A DNA stretch of 64,000 nt from Pantoea sp. Ep11b (lineage in GTDB: Bacteria > Pseudomonadota > Gammaproteobacteria > Enterobacterales > Enterobacteriaceae). The stretch is taken from contig NZ_CP160631.1 in assembly GCF_040783975.1 (NCBI RefSeq), forward strand, positions 1-64,000, read 5' to 3'. Below are positions 58,593 to 64,000 of the stretch, one piece after another. Position numbers and translations under genes: made by a program. The notes under the pieces were generated by a model. That model was given only the letters and a program-made list of their open reading frames with translations. It was not told the origin of the DNA and searched no databases. Numbering within the stretch: position 1 is the first letter of the stretch; every line of letters begins with the position of its first letter.

Positions 58593-59186
58593 TTACGCCG
58601 CCTCACTCACCACTTTCGCAAACACCTGCTCCAGCGGCTCCAGGTCTCCGGCTACGCCAGCCTGATTCGCCGCTTTCCAGCTTTCCGCATCCGTCTCATC
58701 CCACGACAGCAGATAACCGGCATGCAGCGCCAGCTGTTCGAAGAAGATGCGCTGTGCGCGGCCATTTCCATGACGGAACGGATGCAGCATATTGATTTCA
58801 CAATAGTAGTGCGCGATGCGGCGGATAAACTCCTCGCGCGGCAGCTCCGCCAGCCCCTTCTCCTCCTCCAGCGCGGCCATCAGTGCGTTGCCCTCTTTTT
58901 CGATATATTCGAAATGGCAGAACGGCGTCTCATCACGCCAGATATCGATGGTGCGCAGCTCACCGGCCCAGCTGTAGATATCCTGGAACAGCGTGCGGTG
59001 GATCAGACGCAGGTAGGGCAATCCCGGATTGCGCGGGCCCAGCTCCAGTGTCGCGGCCCGCGCCGCGCTGAAGCTCAGCTCCGCCTTGCGCAGCTGGGCG
59101 GCATCGTGAATATCGGCCAGGTTTTTCAGGACGTTGTCATGCTGCCACAGGTAAGGATCCTGACTGACGGCGCTGTTAGAGTCCAT
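58593..59186 (-). CDS. fic: Fic domain protein (probable AMP transferase toxin) with altered motif
   Basis: A 197-residue class I Fic protein, about the E. coli length. Fic enzymes usually transfer AMP to proteins. The catalytic His135 opens the motif HPFRHGNGRAQR (135-146). The canonical motif is HPFx(D/E)GNGRxxR, so the acidic metal-binding position is His139 here. The codon is CAT on the minus strand. This could weaken or change the activity, or be a tolerated variant. The upstream, overlapping yhfG encodes the presumed inhibitor. In E. coli Fic-YhfG is a toxin-antitoxin-like pair. Confidence 0.92.
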   Translation of the reverse strand: MDSNSAVSQDPYLWQHDNVLKNLADIHDAAQLRKAELSFSAARAATLELGPRNPGLPYLRLIHRTLFQDIYSWAGELRTIDIWRDETPFCHFEYIEKEGNALMAALEEEKGLAELPREEFIRRIAHYYCEINMLHPFRHGNGRAQRIFFEQLALHAGYLLSWDETDAESWKAANQAGVAGDLEPLEQVFAKVVSEAA

Positions 59187-59346
59187 ATTGCCTCCTCAGG
59201 GACGCCAGGCGTGCCGCCGCATCATCGCTGTTAACGCTGGTTTCAGTCGGTGCAAAGCCCTCCAGACGGCAACTGGCCTGATAGCTGGCGCTACGCCGCT
59301 GTTGCCACAGGGTGACTTTCTGTTTTTCGGTGAGTCTGTTCGCCAT
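59176..59346 (-). CDS. yhfG: Fic antitoxin YhfG (FicA-like)
   Basis: A 56-residue basic protein, MANRLTEKQKVTLWQQRRSA, with SYQASCRLEG. The inhibitory motif (S/T)xxxE(G/N) is present as S25-C-R-L-E29-G30; its Glu blocks the ATP gamma-phosphate site of Fic. The end overlaps the fic start by 11 bp (CAATATGGACTCTAA), so antitoxin and toxin are co-translated in that order. Preceded by a GGAGGCGG ribosome-binding site. Confidence 0.9.
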   Translation of the reverse strand: MANRLTEKQKVTLWQQRRSASYQASCRLEGFAPTETSVNSDDAAARLASLRRQYGL

Positions 59347-59446
59347 ACCGCCTCCTGCTCAGGTTTTTTGCCCTAAGTATAAGAGCAAATTCTGGCTTTG
59401 CCGGAGACGGCAGGCCGTCGCCATCCGCAGATGGCGATCCGGAGGC

Positions 59447-60019
59447 TTAAGGCAGGACTTTGGCGGAGAGAATGACGACCGGTTTTGACGGGACATTCTG
59501 GTAAGGACCGACATCTTTGGTCGGCACCTGCGAAATTTTTTCTACCACATCCTGACCTTTCACGATCTTACCAAACACGGCATAGCCAAAGTCGCGCTGT
59601 CCGTGGTCCAGGAACGCGTTGTCCGCCACGTTCAGGAAGAACTGGCTGGTCGCGCTGTCTTTGTCTGCGGTACGCGCCATCGAGATAGTGCCACGCAGGT
59701 TACGCAGGCCATTATCCGCTTCATTTTTGATCGGCGCGTTAGTCTGCTTCTGCTGCATGTCGGTGGTGAATCCCCCGCCCTGCACCATAAAGCCCGGGAT
59801 CACGCGATGAAAAATAGTGTTGTTATAGAAACCGCTGTTCACGTAATCAACGAAGTTTTTCACGGAGACCGGCGCTTTCTGATTATTCAGTTCGAGTTCG
59901 ATATTGCCGGCAGAAGTGGTGAGCAGAACGTGCGTGTCGCCTTTGGCGGCCAGCGCCTGGGCGGAAACGGAAGAGAGCGCGAACAGGGTGAAGGCCGCTG
60001 CTAAAGTACGTTTAAACAT
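59447..60019 (-). CDS. ppiA: Periplasmic peptidyl-prolyl isomerase A (cyclophilin)
   Basis: A 190-residue cyclophilin with a signal peptide (about 1-24: [20 protein letters not shown]). Core motifs [36 protein letters not shown] and [15 protein letters not shown] are intact. The ATG at 60019 follows AAGGAATCATTC and gives the E. coli length. A CRP site lies upstream between it and tsgA. Confidence 0.96.
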   Translation of the reverse strand: MFKRTLAAAFTLFALSSVSAQALAAKGDTHVLLTTSAGNIELELNNQKAPVSVKNFVDYVNSGFYNNTIFHRVIPGFMVQGGGFTTDMQQKQTNAPIKNEADNGLRNLRGTISMARTADKDSATSQFFLNVADNAFLDHGQRDFGYAVFGKIVKGQDVVEKISQVPTKDVGPYQNVPSKPVVILSAKVLP

Positions 60020-60156
60020 GAATGATTCCTTACCTGGGAGAGCGGGCACAAAAACGTGATTGATTGTAAAGAGACTCTATTCCAGGAGCCAGTGTTTTAC
60101 CTATATTTACGCTGTGGCGGTAAAAGCCGGGAGCAAACGATAAACCAGGGCTACAG

Positions 60157-60172
60157 CGTGATTAAAATCACA
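60157..60172. promoter_or_regulatory. CRP binding site between ppiA and tsgA
   Basis: CGTGA-TTAAAA-TCACA matches the TGTGA-N6-TCACA consensus at nine of ten positions. It is centred about 145 bp upstream of the ppiA start and 118 bp upstream of tsgA. E. coli ppiA is known to be controlled by CRP, which supports the call. Confidence 0.75.
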
Positions 60173-60281
60173 CAACACATGAAATATGGATCTCATGTTT
60201 CACTGCTTGTTTATTAAGATCACAGTTCCGTTTACACTTTCTGACACTTTTTGCCACCCCGGTTCTCAACAGGTTCAGAAC

Positions 60282-61460
60282 ATGACAAACCGTAATCGTA
60301 TTGGCCTCACCTGGATAAGCTTCTTCTCCTACGCGCTGACCGGCGCGCTGGTGATCGTTACCGGTATGGTGATGGGCGATATCGCCAAAGATTTTCAGAT
60401 CCCCATCTCCAGCATGAGTAACACCTTCACCTTCCTGAACAGCGGCATCCTGGCGGCCGTTTTCCTGAACGCCTGGCTGATGGTCATCGTGCCACTGAAG
60501 CGTCAGCTGATTTTTGGCTTCGTCCTGATGGTGCTGGCGATCATCGGATTAATGACCAGTCGCGATCTGACGGTCTTTTCGCTCTGTATGTTCGTGCTGG
60601 GCGTGGTCAGCGGCATCACCATGTCGATCGGGACCTTCCTGATCACCCACCTGTATGAAGGCCGTCAGCGCGGTTCCCGCCTGCTGTTTACCGACTCCTT
60701 CTTCAGCATGGCAGGCACGCTGTTTCCGGTGCTGGCAGGCATTCTGCTGGCGCGTCAGCTGCCCTGGTACTGGGTCTATGTCTGCATCGGCTTTATCTAC
60801 GTCGCCATCTTCATCATGACGCTGTTTGTGGAGTTCCCGGTGCTGCGTAAACCCGAGAACAGCCCGACGGTTGAGAAGGAAAAATGGGGCGTGGGCGTCC
60901 TGCTGCTGGCGGTGGCGGCACTCTGCTACATTCTGGGCCAGCTCGGTTTCATCTCCTGGGTGCCGGAATATGCCACCAAAGTGATGGGCATGAATATTGA
61001 TGACGCCGGACAGCTGGTCGGCAGCTTCTGGACCGCGTACATGGTCGGCATGTGGGCCTTCAGCTTCCTGCTGCGTTTCTTCGACCTGCAACGCATTCTG
61101 ATGGTGCTGGCGGGTCTGGCTACCCTGCTGATGTACTGGTTCGTCAGCAGCAGCGATGCCGGGATGCTGAAATGGATCATCATGATTCTGGGCTTCAGCT
61201 CCAGCGCCATCTACACCACCATTATCACCCTGGGTTCGCTGCAGACCCGAGTGGCCTCACCGAAGCTGGTAAACTTCATTCTGACCTGCGGCACGGTCGG
61301 CACCATGCTGACCTTCGTGGTGACCGCGCCTATCGTGGAGAAGAGTGGTGTGCATACTGCACTGGCAACGGCGAACGCGCTCTACGCCGTGGTGTTTGTG
61401 ATGTGTGCCCTGCTTGGCTTTGTCAGCCGTCACCGCTCTCACGGTCACGTCATGCACTAA
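60282..61460 (+). CDS. tsgA: MFS transporter TsgA
   Basis: A 392-residue major-facilitator protein with about 12 membrane segments, within one residue of E. coli Tsg[22 protein letters not shown] and [17 protein letters not shown] are family-specific. Its substrate is unknown; it was described as tellurite- and selenite-sensitivity related. The ATG at 60282 was chosen by homology over a longer frame. Its end faces codA across a hairpin. Confidence 0.94.
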   Translation: MTNRNRIGLTWISFFSYALTGALVIVTGMVMGDIAKDFQIPISSMSNTFTFLNSGILAAVFLNAWLMVIVPLKRQLIFGFVLMVLAIIGLMTSRDLTVFSLCMFVLGVVSGITMSIGTFLITHLYEGRQRGSRLLFTDSFFSMAGTLFPVLAGILLARQLPWYWVYVCIGFIYVAIFIMTLFVEFPVLRKPENSPTVEKEKWGVGVLLLAVAALCYILGQLGFISWVPEYATKVMGMNIDDAGQLVGSFWTAYMVGMWAFSFLLRFFDLQRILMVLAGLATLLMYWFVSSSDAGMLKWIIMILGFSSSAIYTTIITLGSLQTRVASPKLVNFILTCGTVGTMLTFVVTAPIVEKSGVHTALATANALYAVVFVMCALLGFVSRHRSHGHVMH

Positions 61461-61467
61461 TTGTTCG

Positions 61468-61489
61468 GGGCGGCGTTCTGGCGCCGCCC
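61468..61489. terminator. Hairpin between tsgA and codA
   Basis: GGGCGGCG-TTCTGG-CGCCGCCC, an 8 bp stem between convergent genes, weak U-tract on either side. Probably a shared terminator. Confidence 0.55.
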
Positions 61490-61495
61490 TGCCCG

Positions 61496-62773
61496 TTAAC
61501 GCCGGAAGTCCACCCGCTCCCGCGCCCGCCAGTAAATCTCGCTCTCTGCCGGCTTCGTCTCTGCCACTACCGTACCCTGACGCAGCGAATAGCGCACCGG
61601 CACCTGCCTTCTTACCGCATCAAAACCACTCTCCGCAGGCAGAATCACCAGGCTGGCGTCATGGCCGACCTCAATGCCGTAACCCGGCAGCTGCAGCGTC
61701 CTGGCGCTGTGATGCGTAATCAGATCCAGGCCCGCATTGATCTGCTCATAGCCCATCAGCTGACAGACATGCAATCCCATATGCAGCACCTGCAGCATGC
61801 TGGCGGTGCCCAGCGGATACCAGGGATCAAACACATCGTCGTGACCGAAGCAGACGTTAATCTCCGCCTCCAGCATCTCTTTTACCCGCGTGATGCCGCG
61901 CCGTTTAGGGTAGGTGTCAAAACGCCCCTGCAGATGGATATTGACCAGCGGGTTAGCGACAAAGTTGATGCCGGAGAGTTTCAGCAGCCGGAACAGCCGC
62001 GAGGTGTAAGCCCCGTTGTAAGAGTGCATCGCGGTGGTATGACTGGCCGTCACCCGCGCTCCGTTGCCATCGCGATGCGCCAGCGCCGCCACGGTTTCAA
62101 CGAAGCGCGACTGCTCATCGTCGATCTCGTCGCAGTGAACATCGATCAGGCGATCGTAGCGGTTCGCCAGCGCAAAGGTCTTATGCAGCGATTCGACGCC
62201 ATATTCGCGGGTAAATTCGAAGTGCGGGATCGCGCCGACCACATCCGCGCCCAGCCGCAGTGCCTCTTCCAGCAGCGCTTCGCCATTGGGATAGGAGAGA
62301 ATCCCCTCCTGCGGAAAAGCGACGATCTGAATGGTGATCCAGGGGGCCATCTCTGTCTTCAGCTCCAGCATCGCTTTCAGGGCCGTCAGCGACGGGTCGG
62401 AGACATCGACGTGGGTGCGGACAAACTGGATGCCGTTGGCGATCTGCCACTTCAGCGTCTGCAGCGCCCGCTGTTTCACATCTTCGTGGCTGAGCAGGGC
62501 TTTGCGCTCGGCCCAGCGTTCGATCCCCTCAAACAGGGTGCCGGACTGATTCCAGGCAGGCTCACCCGCCGTCTGGGTCGTATCCAGATGAATATGCGGC
62601 TCAACAAAGGGGGCGCAGGCCAGGCCGCCCTCTCCATCCAGCACCTGCTCTGTCGCCGGGAGCGGCTGCGGCTGGGCCGAAAGCCGGGTGATTTTGCCGT
62701 CGGCGATGTCGATTTGCCACAACCCTTCCCGTCCGGGCAAGCGCACGTTATTGATTCTGCCGGGTGACTGCAT
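61496..62773 (-). CDS. codA: Cytosine deaminase
   Basis: A 425-residue amidohydrolase converting cytosine to uracil and ammonia. Very like E. coli CodA along its length: [14 protein letters not shown] with metal ligands H60 and H62, [16 protein letters not shown] with the third His and the catalytic Glu, [11 protein letters not shown], and [17 protein letters not shown] with the Asp ligand. E. coli codA sits behind the permease gene codB; no codB is here. It is convergent with tsgA and divergent from nirB. No PurR-like box was seen upstream. Confidence 0.96.
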   Translation of the reverse strand: MQSPGRINNVRLPGREGLWQIDIADGKITRLSAQPQPLPATEQVLDGEGGLACAPFVEPHIHLDTTQTAGEPAWNQSGTLFEGIERWAERKALLSHEDVKQRALQTLKWQIANGIQFVRTHVDVSDPSLTALKAMLELKTEMAPWITIQIVAFPQEGILSYPNGEALLEEALRLGADVVGAIPHFEFTREYGVESLHKTFALANRYDRLIDVHCDEIDDEQSRFVETVAALAHRDGNGARVTASHTTAMHSYNGAYTSRLFRLLKLSGINFVANPLVNIHLQGRFDTYPKRRGITRVKEMLEAEINVCFGHDDVFDPWYPLGTASMLQVLHMGLHVCQLMGYEQINAGLDLITHHSARTLQLPGYGIEVGHDASLVILPAESGFDAVRRQVPVRYSLRQGTVVAETKPAESEIYWRARERVDFRR

Positions 62774-62894
62774 GGCTGATTCCTTATCCGATTAACCTGT
62801 GTCGTTAAAACTAGCACGATTCATACCAGGAACAGCAATGCAGGTTATTCAGCAGGTTAGCCGCATCCGATAAAATCAATGAAAATCATATATA

Positions 62895-62910
62895 TACCTC
62901 TTAATAGGTA
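62895..62910. promoter_or_regulatory. NarL/NarP 7-2-7 site at the nirB promoter
   Basis: TACCTCT-TA-ATAGGTA is an inverted pair of NarL heptamers spaced 2 bp apart, the arrangement used by both NarL and NarP. Its centre is about 69 bp upstream of the inferred nirB start, as in E. coli. Confidence 0.8.
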
Positions 62911-62923
62911 TATGGCGTTGTGG

Positions 62924-62937
62924 TTGATGCATATCAA
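62924..62937 (+). promoter_or_regulatory. FNR site at the nirB promoter
   Basis: TTGAT-GCAT-ATCAA, an exact match to the FNR consensus. It is centred at 62930.5, so with a start near 62972 it falls at -41.5, the class II position for oxygen-limited activation. Confidence 0.9.
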
Positions 62938-62958
62938 TAAGCGTCAGAAACGGCGCGC

Positions 62959-62964
62959 TATTGT
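62959..62964 (+). promoter_or_regulatory. nirB promoter -10 element
   Basis: TATTGT, followed by a start region near 62971. The spacing from the FNR site agrees with the E. coli nir promoter. The -35 is replaced by FNR. Confidence 0.65.
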
Positions 62965-62994
62965 AGCCGCAGATATCGCAAATTTGAGGCAAAA

Positions 62995-64000
62995 ATGAGC
63001 AAGCACAATGTCGTCGTTATCGGTAACGGCATGGTCGGCCACCGCTTCATCGAAGAGTTACTGGAGAAAGCGGAACCCGACCAGTTTTCGCTGACCGTCT
63101 TTTGTGAAGAACCCCGCGTCGCCTACGATCGTGTCCATCTGTCCGCTTACTTCTCCCATCATACTGCTGAAGAACTGTCGCTGGTCCGGGAAGGCTATTA
63201 CGACAAACATCAGGTCACCCTGCTGCTGGGCGAGCGTGCCATCACCATTAACCGTGATGGGAAGCTCATCCACTCCAGCACCGGACGCGCGGTGCACTAC
63301 GACACGCTGATTTTTGCGACCGGCTCCTATCCGTGGATCCCACCCATTACCGGGGCAGAAGGCAGCGACTGCTTTGTCTATCGCACCATCGAAGATCTCA
63401 ACGCCATTGAAGCCTGCTCACGTCGCTGCAAACGCGGTGCAGTGATTGGCGGTGGGCTGCTGGGGCTGGAAGCGGCGGGCGCGCTGAAAAATCTGGGCAT
63501 CGAAACCCACGTTATCGAGTTCGCGCCGGTACTGATGGCGGAGCAGCTGGATCAGCAGGGCGGAGAACTGCTGCGTCACAAGATTGAACAGATGGGCGTG
63601 CGGGTACATACCAGTAAAAATACCCGGCAGATTGTGCATCACAAGCACGGCGGCAAAACGCTGGAATTTGCCGATGGCAGTGCGCTGGAGGTCGATTTTA
63701 TCGTCTTTTCCACCGGCATTCGTCCGCAGGACAAACTGGCAAAACAGTGTGGGCTGACCCTGGGGCCGCGCGGCGGCATCGCCATTGATGACCAGTGCCG
63801 CACCAGCGATCCCTCTATCTATGCGATTGGTGAGTGCGCCGCCTGGCAGAATCGCGTCTATGGCCTGGTGGCCCCGGGCTACAAAATGGCGCAGGTCGCC
63901 AGCGACCACCTGCTGGGCCGCGATAATGCCTTTACCGGCGCGGACATGAGCGCCAGGCTGAAACTGCTGGGTGTGGATGTGGGCGGCATTGGCGATGCCC
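62995..64000 (+). CDS. nirB: NADH-dependent nitrite reductase large subunit (partial, 3' end outside window)
   Basis: The first 335 codons of NirB, the cytoplasmic siroheme/4Fe-4S enzyme reducing nitrite to ammonium with NADH. ATG at 62995 after GAGGCAAAA. FAD-binding VVIGNGMVGHRF at the N terminus, FCEEPRVAYDRVHLSAYFSH, NADH-binding VIGGGLLGLEAAGALKNLGI (about 145-164) and STGIRPQDKLAKQCGL follow. The Fe-S and siroheme domains would be beyond the right edge. It is preceded by FNR and NarL/NarP sites. Confidence 0.97.
   Translation, partial: MSKHNVVVIGNGMVGHRFIEELLEKAEPDQFSLTVFCEEPRVAYDRVHLSAYFSHHTAEELSLVREGYYDKHQVTLLLGERAITINRDGKLIHSSTGRAVHYDTLIFATGSYPWIPPITGAEGSDCFVYRTIEDLNAIEACSRRCKRGAVIGGGLLGLEAAGALKNLGIETHVIEFAPVLMAEQLDQQGGELLRHKIEQMGVRVHTSKNTRQIVHHKHGGKTLEFADGSALEVDFIVFSTGIRPQDKLAKQCGLTLGPRGGIAIDDQCRTSDPSIYAIGECAAWQNRVYGLVAPGYKMAQVASDHLLGRDNAFTGADMSARLKLLGVDVGGIGDA

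Noticed and set aside
59418..59437. Hairpin TCGCCATC-CGCA-GATGGCGA after ppiA as a terminator
   Set aside because: Stem is good but no U-tract follows on the minus strand; left out of the feature list.
61052..62767. A 571-codon plus-strand open frame opposite codA
   Set aside because: It begins inside tsgA and runs antisense through codA; the minus-strand reading gives a clear cytosine deaminase with all metal ligands. The plus frame is a shadow of GC-rich codon use.

Overview
The window is a chromosomal segment from a member of the Enterobacterales, most likely an Erwiniaceae-type genome such as Pantoea or Erwinia (inference). The gene order follows almost exactly the Escherichia coli stretch that runs from rrnD through the ribosomal-protein cluster to nirB. 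Most proteins match enteric families residue for residue at their key sites, but differ enough that this is not Escherichia itself.

Layout. (1) 1-5240: an rRNA operon on the minus strand (23S, tRNA-Glu, 16S, then a leader with boxA and tandem P2/P1 promoters). 5S lies outside the window. (2) 5362-9677: yrdA, then a minus-strand operon dprA-smg-yrdD-tsaC-aroE-yrdB. (3) 9793-14551: a plus-strand run def-fmt-rsmB-trkA and mscL. (4) 14582-15627: yhdN-zntR-arfA. (5) 15723-30334: the alpha, spc and S10 ribosomal-protein operons with rpoA and secY, all minus strand. They carry recognisable promoters, leaders and terminators, and an unusually long spacer (24259-25172) separates S10 from spc. (6) 30520-32046: a prepilin peptidase, bfr and bfd. 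(7) 32214-36714: the str operon (rpsL-rpsG-fusA-tufA). (8) 36737-43431: yheO-tusDCB, fkpA, slyX, slyD, yheV and kefG-kefB. (9) 43544-45448: the ABC-F ATPase gene yheS. (10) 45449-50725: an accessory block absent from this place in E. coli, with tauABCD (taurine uptake and desulfonation), a divergent LacI/CytR-type regulator and a LysE-type exporter. (11) 50784-60019: yheT-yheU-prkB, yhfA, crp, yhfK, argD, pabA, fic-yhfG and ppiA. (12) 60282-64000: tsgA, an orphan codA, and the start of nirB, which runs off the right edge.

How the genes work together. Most of the window is the translation apparatus: rRNA, about 27 ribosomal proteins, EF-G, EF-Tu, RNA polymerase alpha, SecY, formylation and deformylation, tRNA and rRNA modification, and ArfA ribosome rescue. 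The rest covers folding (FkpA, SlyD, PpiA), iron storage (Bfr/Bfd), potassium and pH control (TrkA, KefGB, MscL) and global regulation (CRP). Several regulatory sites are legible directly: a Fur-like box at bfd, tandem ARG boxes at argD, a CRP site between ppiA and tsgA, and FNR plus 7-2-7 NarL/NarP sites at nirB spaced as in E. coli.

No clearly new multi-gene system was found. The points most worth a second look are a Fic protein with His in place of the acidic metal ligand of its core motif, the relocated tau block with its own LacI-type regulator, the roughly 700 bp unexplained DNA between S10 and spc, a structured intergenic repeat near prkB, and tRNA-Glu rather than Ile/Ala in the rrnD-position rRNA operon.
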